From Spirosoma sordidisoli (GTDB lineage Bacteria > Bacteroidota > Bacteroidia > Cytophagales > Spirosomataceae), in assembly GCF_004138325.1 (NCBI RefSeq), contig NZ_SBLB01000002.1:372001-436000 (forward strand): a stretch of 64,000 nt of DNA, written 5' to 3'. Positions 10,001-17,201 of this stretch are shown one piece after another (the first letter of the stretch is position 1; the number at the start of each line of letters is the position of its first letter). The notes beneath the pieces are model-generated. The model was given only the letters and a program-made list of their open reading frames with translations. It was not told where the DNA came from and did no database searches. The position numbers were made by a program, and so were the translations under genes.

Positions 10001-10170
10001 AGCACCCGACCGCTGAACCGGTAGGAGCCCACGGGGCGGGTGGCAGGCGTTTGCCCGCTTCCCGGCGTCACGGCCTGCCCGAGGGCGGCTCCGGTGACCA
10101 GCGCTACGGCTAGCCAGCCGTGCATCATCGGCCGTATGACGTGAGTAGATAGAGGTTTATACATGAGCAA
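7012..10170 (-). CDS. susC-like: SusC/RagA-family TonB-linked outer membrane transporter
   Basis: A 1052-residue protein with a signal peptide, a carboxypeptidase-regulatory-like domain (FSGRVLDEKGTGLPGATV, ~res 52-125), the NEVVVVGYGTQKKENLTGAV TonB-box/plug start (~res 130) and a plug with the SusC signature ISVLKDAASASVYGSRAANG (~res 230). A 22-strand-type barrel follows, ending FGLNLNL. It imports oligosaccharides into the periplasm using TonB energy. Two initiators lie close together (10170 and 10164); the second gives MYKPLSTHVIRP and is equally plausible. No N-terminal anti-sigma-interacting extension is seen, so it is not obviously ECF-linked. Confidence 0.97.
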   Translation of the reverse strand: MLMYKPLSTHVIRPMMHGWLAVALVTGAALGQAVTPGSGQTPATRPVGSYRFSGRVLDEKGTGLPGATVVLKNDAKTGTTSDADGKFTINVPTGGGTLVVSAIGYLPKEVAITSETTLDVAMAPDIKTLNEVVVVGYGTQKKENLTGAVAAITIDEKIASRSLANVSSGLSGLIPGLAVQQSTGQAGRSGAALVIRGLGTVNNAGPLIVVDGIPDVDINRIDMNDVASISVLKDAASASVYGSRAANGVVLITTKNGSQNKKAQISYTGTYGLSQPTNFYNYFDDYARSLTMHLRASGAGASSTTYRYGTVEDWLSKSMVDPIKYPSTNWWDVILRDNGRIQTHNLSASGGTDRANFYLSAGIFDELGVLINHNYRRYNTRFNLDYKVRDNIKVGIRMDGQWSKQEYANQEGFITYNGTAGYDIRYAVAGILPKNPNTGQYGGIMAYGEDAFARNMLSQFEVNHNQNDRQELNANLYGEWNPIEGLTVRGDYGLRYYNQFVKSYSDPTDEYNFQTGLIARNLVAPSAGISNAVNSGYKTLLQGRVTYNKTLFGNHQLSLLGAYTEEYWFNRNLSASRQDRINPLLSEIDAALTTTQAAGGNSDAEGLRSGIGRVNYVVNDRYLFEVNARYDGSSKFLPGFQYGFFPSASAGWRFSEEPFFKRFSNFLSSGKVRASIGKLGNNSGVGRYEQRDIFNLTNYILNGKIVKGFSSAKIINEDFSWEETNVTNLGLDLVFFGGRLSSEIDFYQKLTTGMIRPSTLSAFLSGYAAPRVNIGELRNRGLEVNLTYRAKVRDANVGANLNLAFNRNKLLQWNEFLGKGFTYLNMPYHFAYSRVATGIAQSWEDIANAPYQGQYFSPGDILYKDLNGDGQVNDEDRKAQPQFNRDQPIGTYGLNLFGNWRGFDVSVLWQAATGRKDFWLEPFNNVNVPSTRNAFQDFHWNDTWNLDNRSASLPRLVSGSGANNQAESTFWLDSFSYLRLKNIQAGYNIPAKVTSRFGVSRLRIYATAENLLTFTKYRGVDPEKSTSVAGVDNQDDPFPLLRSFSFGLNLNL

Positions 10171-10334
10171 GAATCACAGGTTAATTGGTTTACAGGCAAT
10201 GGGGTAATCAATCTAATCGGGAGCAGGCCGCTGGGAGAAGTCGTTTATAAGCGGGTGCCAACCCGTAAAACGGGCGGGCACCAACGTATGGCGGCTTACT
10301 GAATGAGTATCGATTCGTGTCTGGTTAGGCGGGG

Positions 10335-11528
10335 TTAACTGCGTTTTTTGCGCAGCGCATCGTAGCGCAGCAATGCTTCCAGGTAGTAGTAGTCGGCGTA
10401 GACCAGCGGCACGTCGATCTCGCTCTTGCCGGGTTTGTGACCCACACTGTGCTTCAGGATAAAATGGTTGTTCTCGCCCACTTTAGCCCGGTAGGCAGGT
10501 CCCGACAGGCTTTCCAGCATCTGCACCGCCGACTGGTAGTATTTTTTGGCCGAGGGGCCGCCATAGGTGCTTAGCTCCAGCAGGGCCGAAGACGCAATAG
10601 CGCCGGCCGATGCGTCGCGCTCTTCGTTCGGGATGCCCGGCGCGTTGAAGTCCCAATACGGAATTTTATCGGCGGGCAGGTTGGGGTGGTTCAGGAAAAA
10701 GTCGGCAATGCGCTGGGCCTGCTGCAGGTACGTTTTGTCTTTGGTTTCGCGGTACATGGTCGTATAGCCGTACAGCGCCCAGGCCTGGCCCCGCGCCCAG
10801 GCCGACTCGTCGGCATAGCCCTGGTGGGTTCGGCGGGCCAGCACCTTGCCACCGTCGCCGTAGCAGATGACGTGGTAGCTGCTGGCATCGGGCCGGAAGT
10901 GGTTTTTCAGGGTCTGGTTCGCATGGGTAACGCTGAGGTCCCGAAGTCGTTTGTCTCCCGACTCGCGGGCGGCCCAGAACAGGAACTCCAGGTTCATCAT
11001 GTTATCGATGATGACGGGATAGTCGTACTTTTCGCCGGCCTTATCCTTGAAGCTGTTCCACGATTTGATGACCCCGTAATCGGGCCGGAACCGGGTCGAG
11101 AGCGACTGCGCACCCGTCAGCATGATGGTGCGGTACTGCGGATTTTTGGTGAGCCGGTACCCGTTTCCGAAGGGGCAGTAGAGCATGAAGCCCAGATCGT
11201 GGGTGCCGGTGTTGTGCTGCTCTTTGGCAACGGCCATGGTCCATTTGTGGGCCGCGTCTTTCCACTTCGGGTCGCCGGTCTGCTCGAACAGGTACCAGAG
11301 CGATCCGCCGAAGAAACCGCTGCACCACCAGCTCGATTTCATATCGCGCGGGCTGCCGTCGGGGTTGGTCGACTGCGGAAACTTGGTCGTGTCGGGATGC
11401 GACTGCAACATGCCCTCGTATTGCTGAGCCGCGAAGGCAAAAGCACCCTTGACGTCGATGGGCGTCTGGGCCGGCGCCAGTTGGGTCAGTAAAACCAGGC
11501 CAAGTATAGAAATAGAACGTTTGATCAT
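10335..11528 (-). CDS. Unsaturated glucuronyl hydrolase, GH88
   Basis: A 397-residue exported protein from the ATG at 11526-11528 (signal MIKRSISILGLVLLTQLAPA). The start is fixed by a 4-bp ATGA overlap with the stop of kduI. The (alpha/alpha)6 GH88 barrel shows both conserved aspartates: HDLGFMLYC (~res 110) and IIDNMMNLEFLFWA (~res 170). GH88 hydrates the delta-4,5-unsaturated uronate left at the non-reducing end by polysaccharide lyases, releasing 4-deoxy-5-keto-uronate, the KduI substrate. A clear functional bridge between the lyases and kduI. Confidence 0.92.
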   Translation of the reverse strand: MIKRSISILGLVLLTQLAPAQTPIDVKGAFAFAAQQYEGMLQSHPDTTKFPQSTNPDGSPRDMKSSWWCSGFFGGSLWYLFEQTGDPKWKDAAHKWTMAVAKEQHNTGTHDLGFMLYCPFGNGYRLTKNPQYRTIMLTGAQSLSTRFRPDYGVIKSWNSFKDKAGEKYDYPVIIDNMMNLEFLFWAARESGDKRLRDLSVTHANQTLKNHFRPDASSYHVICYGDGGKVLARRTHQGYADESAWARGQAWALYGYTTMYRETKDKTYLQQAQRIADFFLNHPNLPADKIPYWDFNAPGIPNEERDASAGAIASSALLELSTYGGPSAKKYYQSAVQMLESLSGPAYRAKVGENNHFILKHSVGHKPGKSEIDVPLVYADYYYLEALLRYDALRKKRS

Positions 11529-12376
11529 CGTAGTGCTGAAATAGGTGAGAAGTCCATGTCGGCGAAGTCTTTGTTTTCGCCGGCCATACCCCAGATAAAG
11601 GAATAGGAAGAGGTGCCGCAACCCGAGTGAATGGACCAGGGCGGAGAAATAATGGCCTGGTGGTTGGCCACGACGAGATGGCGGGTCTGGTCGGGCGGAC
11701 CCATAAGGTGAAAGACGCGATGGTCGGGGTGCAGGTCGAAATAGCAGTAGGCCTCCATACGCCGGTCGTGTACGTGCGCGGGCATCGTGTTCCAGACACT
11801 ACCCGGTTCCAGGACCGTAAGGCCCATCACGAGCTGGCAGCTGGCTAGTCCGGCGGCATGGATGTATTTGTAGATGGTCCGTTCGTTGGCCGTTTCCCGG
11901 GCCCCGAGCCGGGTGGGGCTGGCGTCTTCTTTGGCCAGTTTAGCCGTCGGGTGGGCGTAATGGGCCGGGGCCGACATCAGAAAAAAGCGGGCCGGCTCAC
12001 CGGCATCAAAGCTCTGGAACGTCACCGACCGGCTTCCCTGGCCCACGTACAAGGCGTCGAGCGCCGTCAGGGAATAGGAAGTACCATCGACTACAACCGA
12101 GCCGGGGCCGCCTACGTTGATGATGCCCAGTTCGCGACGCTCCAGGAAAAACGAGGTTTTAAGATTGTCGTAGGGAGGAAGCTCGATCGAATCGTAGATC
12201 GGTAGCACGCCACCAACGATCACCCGATCGTAATGAGTGTATACCGTCTGGATGCTGTCGGGCTCGAACAGGGATTCGACCAGAAAATGATCGCGCAATT
12301 TCTCCGTGGTGAAATGTTGCATTTCACCCAGGCCAACCGCGTGGAGAATGGGCATTACGGTAGTGTCTGTTATCAT
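11525..12376 (-). CDS. kduI: 5-dehydro-4-deoxy-D-glucuronate isomerase
   Basis: A 283-residue cupin-fold isomerase. The metal site is visible as PAHVHDRRMEAYCYF (His, His and Glu, ~res 195-207), with the fourth ligand histidine in WSIHSGCGTSSYSFIWGMAG near residue 245. N-terminal VYTHYDRVIVGG matches the family. It converts 5-keto-4-deoxyuronate to 3-deoxy-D-glycero-2,5-hexodiulosonate in the cytoplasm, normally followed by KduD, which is absent here. It is the first gene of the PUL operon and its stop overlaps the GH88 start (ATGA), pointing to translational coupling. The first ATG is taken; MPILHAVG seven codons later is possible. Confidence 0.96.
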   Translation of the reverse strand: MITDTTVMPILHAVGLGEMQHFTTEKLRDHFLVESLFEPDSIQTVYTHYDRVIVGGVLPIYDSIELPPYDNLKTSFFLERRELGIINVGGPGSVVVDGTSYSLTALDALYVGQGSRSVTFQSFDAGEPARFFLMSAPAHYAHPTAKLAKEDASPTRLGARETANERTIYKYIHAAGLASCQLVMGLTVLEPGSVWNTMPAHVHDRRMEAYCYFDLHPDHRVFHLMGPPDQTRHLVVANHQAIISPPWSIHSGCGTSSYSFIWGMAGENKDFADMDFSPISALR

Positions 12377-12620
12377 GCGAAAACGAGTACGTGTTTGAGA
12401 TTAGCTGGAATAGATACGGACTGGAATGGTCTCTTTACAAGAAGCTTAATTAGGTATATGGCAGGCGTACTGTGTTGGAAAAGTGATAAATGAGCCTGGG
12501 TGGAGAGCGGTTGTTTCTAACAAAAAAGAAAGGTTGACTGTACAGGTCATTTAGCTTTTTCAAGGAAATTATACGCTTGAGGTAAGCTTGTCAATAGCCA
12601 ACATATCCAGAAAGTGAACA

Positions 12621-12660
12621 TTCTTCCCGCAAACGTTGCCGCAAACGTTTGCGGGAAGAA
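12621..12660. promoter_or_regulatory. LacI-family-type double operator upstream of kduI
   Basis: A perfect 15-bp inverted repeat, TTCTTCCCGCAAACG (12621-12635) and its complement (12646-12660). Inside it are two adjacent boxes: the exact palindrome GCAAACGTTTGC (12641-12652) and a degenerate copy GCAAACGTTGCC (12629-12640). CAAACGTTTG with a central CG is the standard LacI/GalR-family operator core (PurR, CcpA type). It lies 245-284 bp upstream of kduI, suggesting control of the PUL by an unlinked LacI-type regulator. No such gene is in the window. Confidence 0.65.
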
Positions 12661-12784
12661 TTATTTTTTGAAAACATTACACTTTACGGGTACAGGCTAA
12701 ACGGAGTAGCCTAATCGCTTTTTTGGTATGGCAAGGAACGTTAGGGCGCTTTATATAAATTTAATACTATTTGGGGATCCGATA

Positions 12785-12827
12785 AAAAAGCCGCAGCGCC
12801 TGTCTGGTTGGGTAGACAGGCGCTGCG
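12785..12827 (-). terminator. Intrinsic terminator of the aldehyde dehydrogenase unit
   Basis: A perfect 14-bp stem CGCAGCGCCTGTCT (12792-12805) / AGACAGGCGCTGCG (12814-12827) with an 8-nt loop. On the minus strand it is followed by a T run (A run at 12784-12789 on plus). Confidence 0.85.
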
Positions 12828-12882
12828 ACTTTGGACGGAATAAGGTATAGATAAACCTGCTGCGAATGCAGACTGGCGACGT

Positions 12883-14481
12883 TTAATCTTTGGTCAAGAC
12901 ACCATCAACATTCCGCCAGATGCCGAGCGGATTGCCGTTTTGTAAGGCGGGCGGCAGGAGCGCATCCGGAAAACTCTGGTACGAGACCGGACGGACCCAG
13001 CGCAGAATGGCCGCGGTGCCCACCGACGTCGTACGACTGTCGCTGGTGGCCGGAAAGGGGCCTCCATGGGTCATGGCTTCGCAGACCTCTACGCCGGTAG
13101 GAAATCCGCCAAACAGCACCCGACCCGCCTTTTCCTGTAACCGGCCGATCCAGTCGTACGCCGACTGCTGTAACTCGTCGGGCGTAGCGTATAAGGTTGC
13201 TGTCAGCTGCCCTTCCAGCGAATCGATGCAATCGGCCAGTTCGGCTTCGGTCTGGCAAATAACCACCAGCGAGCTGGGTCCGAAAATCTCGTGGCTGAGG
13301 TCCGTATTCGACATGAACAGGGGAGCGGTGGTGGTCAGCACCGTAGGCCGGCCTTCGGTGCGGCTCTCATCGGCATCCGTTTCTGCTTCGGCCAGTAGAT
13401 GAACGCCGGGCAACACCCGAATTTGCTGAACCCCTTTCTGATAGGCTTGCTGAATACCGGCGTTGAGCATGGTTGCGGGCGCAGTAGCCCGTATTTTCTC
13501 AGCTACGGTTTCCAGAAAGGCGTTGGTCAGGCTTTCTCCACCGTCGAGCATGAAAACCAGCCCCGGATTGGTGCAAAACTGCCCGACCCCCAGCGTGACG
13601 GAGGCTGCCAGCCCGGCTGCTACTTTCGTGGGGTCCTCGGCAATGGAGCCCGGCAGAACGATTAGCGGGTTGACTGCGCTCATTTCGGCATAGACCGGAA
13701 TGGGTTCGGGGCGTTCCTGAGCTACCCGCAAAAGAGCTAAACCGCCCCGGCGCGATCCGGTGAAGCCAACGGCTTTTATGGCAGGGTGAGCAACCAGGCG
13801 CTGGGCTACTTCGTTGTCGGCATGGAGCAGCGAGAACACCCCGTCGGGCATACCGGTTTTCTGAGCTGCCGTAGCTATAGCTGACCCTACCATAGAGGAG
13901 GTACCCGGATGCGACGGGTGGGCTTTGCAGACAACCGGACAGCCAGCCGCCAGGGCCGATGCGGTATCGCCCCCGGCTACCGAAAAAGCCAGCGGGAAGT
14001 TACTCGCTCCAAACACGACCACCGGTCCGAGCGGCACCAGCATCCGGCGCAGGTCGGGCCGGGGAAGGGGTTGCCGGTCGGGAAGAGCCGGATTGATGCG
14101 GGCGTCGACCCAGGAGCCTTCCCGAAGCAGGTTGGCGAAGAGCCGGAGCTGGCCGGTGGTACGGCCGCGCTCGCCCGCAATCCGGCCGGTGGGCAGGCCG
14201 CTTTCCAGCACAGCCCGTTCGATCAGGGCATCGCCCAGGTTTTCGATTTCGGCTGCAATGGCGTCGAGGAAATCGGCCCGCTGCTGCGGACTGAGTTTCT
14301 GGTAGGGAGCAAAAGCGGCCTGTGCTTTCTGAACGGCGATGTCGGCCTGTTCAGCGGTCACGTTGGTGAACTCGTCGGGTAAGAGGTCGCCCTGGGCCGG
14401 GGCGTAGGCCTGGAATGAATCCCCTTCGCCAATGACGGATTCGTGGCCAATGAGGTTTGTGGTAAGCGGTTGCGCTATCAT
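12883..14481 (-). CDS. NADP-type aldehyde dehydrogenase, probable alpha-ketoglutaric semialdehyde dehydrogenase
   Basis: 532 residues from the ATG at 14479-14481 (MIAQPLTTNLIGHESV). An in-frame ATG further up at 14532 would add 17 residues without homology. The ALDH fold shows the cofactor-binding glycine turn VGFTGSRRGG (~res 240), the glutamate in VYAEMSAVNP and the catalytic cysteine in VGQFCTNPGLVF. The opening and the AEMSAVNP segment place it with the 2,5-dioxopentanoate dehydrogenases, which finish oxidative sugar-acid and pentose breakdown at 2-oxoglutarate. It lies 60 bp after the isomerase-like gene and next to the PUL, so sugar-acid catabolism is likely. Confidence 0.87.
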   Translation of the reverse strand: MIAQPLTTNLIGHESVIGEGDSFQAYAPAQGDLLPDEFTNVTAEQADIAVQKAQAAFAPYQKLSPQQRADFLDAIAAEIENLGDALIERAVLESGLPTGRIAGERGRTTGQLRLFANLLREGSWVDARINPALPDRQPLPRPDLRRMLVPLGPVVVFGASNFPLAFSVAGGDTASALAAGCPVVCKAHPSHPGTSSMVGSAIATAAQKTGMPDGVFSLLHADNEVAQRLVAHPAIKAVGFTGSRRGGLALLRVAQERPEPIPVYAEMSAVNPLIVLPGSIAEDPTKVAAGLAASVTLGVGQFCTNPGLVFMLDGGESLTNAFLETVAEKIRATAPATMLNAGIQQAYQKGVQQIRVLPGVHLLAEAETDADESRTEGRPTVLTTTAPLFMSNTDLSHEIFGPSSLVVICQTEAELADCIDSLEGQLTATLYATPDELQQSAYDWIGRLQEKAGRVLFGGFPTGVEVCEAMTHGGPFPATSDSRTTSVGTAAILRWVRPVSYQSFPDALLPPALQNGNPLGIWRNVDGVLTKD

Positions 14482-14541
14482 GGATTGGTTGTATCTGATT
14501 CGGGTGAACCGGCTGGCTGGGCTACCGGTCATTCAGTATGA

Positions 14542-15483
14542 TCAGGCCAGTGGCCCGACGCGTTCCAGCAGGGCTTTGGATTTGCGGATGCCTTCGTATT
14601 CGTCGAGGTTTGCCCCTTCATACTCAATACCCACAATACCCCGGAAACCACTGTCTTTGACGATCTTCATCATCCGGGCAAAATCGACCAGGGTGTCATT
14701 GCCCTGCGCATCGAAGTCGTGGGTCTTGGCCGATACGCCTTTCGCAAACGGCATCATCTCTTTGGTTCCTTTGTAGCGGTCATATTCTTCAACGCAGGCG
14801 CCCCCCCATTCGGTGCCGTTATCGGCCCGGCGCAGGCAGAAATTGCCAAAATCGGGCAGCGTACCGACATTTTTCATGTTGACCTGCTTCATAACGGTGG
14901 TCAACCACTCACCGTTGGAGGAATGGCCGCCGTGATTCTCGACAATGACGTTGATATTCATGGTTTTGGCAAACTCACCCAGCTTGCCCAGTCCATCGAC
15001 CGCGCTTTTCATCACATCGGCCGCTGAGCCAATGCCGTGGGCGTTGACTCGGATGGTCTTACAGCCGAGGTATTTGGCGCATTCGACCCATTTTTTGTGG
15101 TTGTCGACCGCCGTTTGCCGCTTGGCTGCGTCGAGGTCGCCCAGTCCACCCTCACCGTCGATCATGATGAGGTGATTGCTGACGCCGTTGTCTTTGCGGC
15201 GCGTCAGCAGATCGTTGAGATACGTTTTGTCCTGAGCCTTGTCCTTAAAGAACTGGTTCACGTACTCAACAATACTGATGTCGAATTCTTTACGGGCAAT
15301 AGCCGGAAAATCGAGGTTGGTAATTTTCTTGGCGAAGAGGGTTTTATGCAGCGACCATTCGGCCAGCGAGATCTCGAAGAACATCTTTTTCTTCATGGGT
15401 CCAGCAACGAGTTCGGGCAGAAAAGCCATTCCGGCTGCGAATCCGGCGGCTTGCTGAATAAATTGACGGCGATTGGTAGTCAT
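14542..15483 (-). CDS. Tat-exported sugar phosphate isomerase/epimerase-like TIM barrel
   Basis: 313 residues from the ATG at 15481-15483. The N-terminus MTTNRRQFIQQAAGFAAGMA is a twin-arginine signal, which decides this start over the in-frame ATG at 15639. The body is a xylose-isomerase-like TIM barrel with metal-site segments VIVENHGGHSS (~res 180), GTLPDFGNF (~res 208), KTHDFDAQGND (~res 245) and GIVGIEYEGANLDEYEGI near the end. Such exported proteins are common in Bacteroidota sugar catabolism, but the reaction is rarely known. It is probably co-transcribed with the downstream aldehyde dehydrogenase. Confidence 0.85.
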   Translation of the reverse strand: MTTNRRQFIQQAAGFAAGMAFLPELVAGPMKKKMFFEISLAEWSLHKTLFAKKITNLDFPAIARKEFDISIVEYVNQFFKDKAQDKTYLNDLLTRRKDNGVSNHLIMIDGEGGLGDLDAAKRQTAVDNHKKWVECAKYLGCKTIRVNAHGIGSAADVMKSAVDGLGKLGEFAKTMNINVIVENHGGHSSNGEWLTTVMKQVNMKNVGTLPDFGNFCLRRADNGTEWGGACVEEYDRYKGTKEMMPFAKGVSAKTHDFDAQGNDTLVDFARMMKIVKDSGFRGIVGIEYEGANLDEYEGIRKSKALLERVGPLA

Positions 15484-15506
15484 AACAGGCCAGGTTTGGA
15501 GATTAG

Positions 15507-15585
15507 CGTTTGAAGTCTGTAGTTCGTAGTTTACAGGACCAGGTTCGGCCGCTAAACTACAAACTTCAAACGTCAAACTACGAAC
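15507..15585. repeat. Interlaced inverted repeats in a divergent promoter region
   Basis: Between the two divergent genes lie CGTTTGAAGTCTGTAGTT (15507-15524) and its near-complement (15555-15572, one mismatch), plus GTTCGTAGTTT (15522-15532) and its exact complement (15575-15585). The unit is simple in composition (GTTTGAAG/GTAGTTT). It may be a mobile intergenic repeat or an operator for one or both genes. Confidence 0.55.
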
Positions 15586-15598
15586 AATATACCCATCT

Positions 15599-16546
15599 AT
15601 GCTTTCCTTCGAGACGATTGCCGAGGCCCATGACCGCATCAGACCCTATATCCACCGCACGCCGGTGCTGACCAACCAGACCATTAATGAACGGGCCGGC
15701 GCCGACTTGTATTTCAAGTGCGAAAATTTCCAGAAAATAGGTGCTTTCAAGGCGCGTGGGGGCACAAACGCGGTGCTACAGGTAGCTCAAAACCGCGAAG
15801 GCACCGCCATCACCACCCATTCGTCGGGCAACCACGCCCAGGCTGTTGCCTACGCGGCCCGACAGGTTGGTCTGCCTGCCTACATCGTGATGCCCCGCAA
15901 CGCTCCGCAGGTCAAAAAAGACGCGGTCCGGGGCTATGGCGCCGAAGTAATCGAGTGTGAGCCAACGCTCGATGCCCGCGAACAGGGCGTGCGGGATATC
16001 ATAGCCCGTACCGGTGCCGTACTGGTGCATCCGTTCGACGACGATCGGGTTATTGCCGGGCAGGCTACGGCGGCCAAAGAGCTGATCGAAGATGCGGGGC
16101 AGACCACTCCGTTTCAGGTGATCATGGCGCCGGTGGGCGGGGGCGGGTTGCTGAGCGGCACGGCGCTGGCCACGCACTACCTGTCTCCGGGCAGCCGCGT
16201 TGTGGCGGGAGAGCCGGCCGGCGCTGCCGATGCGGTGCTGTCGTTTCAGTCCGGAAAGGTCGAGAAGGCTCCGTTTATCGATACGATTGCCGATGGGTTG
16301 CTGACCAGCCTAAGCGAGCGGACGTTATCCATTATACGTGCGCATGTATCGGAGATTCTGACCGTGTCCGACGCGGAGATTGTGGCAGCTATGCGGCTGG
16401 TCTGGGAGCGGATGAAGATCATCATCGAGCCCTCGTGTGCGGTGCCGCTGGCAGTCGTGCTAAAACACCCCGATCGGTTTGCAGGCCAGAAAATTGGCAT
16501 CATCCTGACCGGTGGTAATGTGGACCTGGGTAAACTGCCTTTCTGA
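15599..16546 (+). CDS. PLP-dependent serine/threonine dehydratase (or serine racemase) family
   Basis: 315 residues, fold type II PLP enzyme. The Schiff-base lysine is in KIGAFKARG (~res 52), the phosphate-binding glycine loop is APVGGGGLLSG (~res 180), and the C-terminus ends ILTGGNVDL. Without a C-terminal ACT domain it matches the short catabolic threonine dehydratase / serine racemase / 3-hydroxyaspartate dehydratase group rather than biosynthetic IlvA. It is cytoplasmic. Its TGA stop shares one base with the ATG of the GNAT gene (TGATG), so the two are co-translated. Confidence 0.88.
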   Translation: MLSFETIAEAHDRIRPYIHRTPVLTNQTINERAGADLYFKCENFQKIGAFKARGGTNAVLQVAQNREGTAITTHSSGNHAQAVAYAARQVGLPAYIVMPRNAPQVKKDAVRGYGAEVIECEPTLDAREQGVRDIIARTGAVLVHPFDDDRVIAGQATAAKELIEDAGQTTPFQVIMAPVGGGGLLSGTALATHYLSPGSRVVAGEPAGAADAVLSFQSGKVEKAPFIDTIADGLLTSLSERTLSIIRAHVSEILTVSDAEIVAAMRLVWERMKIIIEPSCAVPLAVVLKHPDRFAGQKIGIILTGGNVDLGKLPF

Positions 16547-16986
16547 TGCTTACGATCCAGTCCATAGCCTACGAGCAGACCTACCCGCTCCGCCACGAAG
16601 TGCTCTGGCCCGACAAACCCATCGAGTACGTTCAGATCGATAACGATGCCGACGGCTACCACTACGGGGCCTTTCTGGCCGATGAGCTGGTCGCGGTTAT
16701 TTCGTTGTTTATCGAACCCGGCGAGGGCGGTCCCGTTCGGGCACGGTTTCGCAAATTTGCAACCCGGCCCGACCGGCAGCGGCAGGGAATCGGAACCCAG
16801 CTGATGAACCACGTCATTGCCGAAGCCCGGCGCCTGGGAGCAGAGACCCTCTGGTGCGACGCGCGACTCGATGCGGCCGACTTTTACCAGCGTTTTGGTA
16901 TGGAACCCTACGGCGAAGGTTTTTACAAGGGTGCAATCCCGTACAACAAGTTTTCGCTGATGCTGTACCCGGCGCTCAACCCCTGA
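16546..16986 (+). CDS. GNAT-family N-acetyltransferase
   Basis: 146 residues with the GNAT core: beta-strand KFATRPDRQRQGIGTQLM (acetyl-CoA loop R/QxxGxG/A, here RQRQGIGT, ~res 78-85) and the C-terminal FYQRFGMEPYGEGFYKGAIPY. The RFGMEPYGE ending is common in ElaA-like GNATs. The substrate is unknown. It starts inside the stop codon of the dehydratase gene, suggesting a shared transcript. Confidence 0.88.
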   Translation: MLTIQSIAYEQTYPLRHEVLWPDKPIEYVQIDNDADGYHYGAFLADELVAVISLFIEPGEGGPVRARFRKFATRPDRQRQGIGTQLMNHVIAEARRLGAETLWCDARLDAADFYQRFGMEPYGEGFYKGAIPYNKFSLMLYPALNP

Positions 16987-17201
16987 AACGGGAACAGGCT
17001 GACTTATCTGCCGAACAGCGCAGGATTCCCGGCCGAAAACGGGGGTAAAAACCCAGAATCCGTAACCGGGCCGCTGTATTAATGGTTACTATAGAATGAG
17101 TCGGGTAGCAGACATGCCGGTAACTGATCGCCTGCGGGCCCTGGTTAGTTGATCCTATGCTGTCACATGGCTCGTCATCCGTTAATACGTCTTGCTCAAC
17201 A

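Larger units (their letters stand above)
12377..12882. other. 506-bp intergenic region between the PUL and the dehydrogenase unit
   Basis: The region contains no convincing gene. It is AT-richer than its surroundings and holds the PUL promoter region, a LacI-type double operator (12621-12660) and, at the far end, the terminator of the upstream minus-strand unit (12785-12827). The leader upstream of kduI is therefore about 245 bp from the operator. Confidence 0.7.

Noticed and set aside
8506..10113. Long plus-strand open frame (about 535 codons) opposite susC
   Set aside because: It lies wholly antisense to a clear SusC gene and its translation has no recognisable domain; a GC-rich shadow frame. 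The same holds for the ~400-codon frame at 1294-2505 opposite the heparinase gene.
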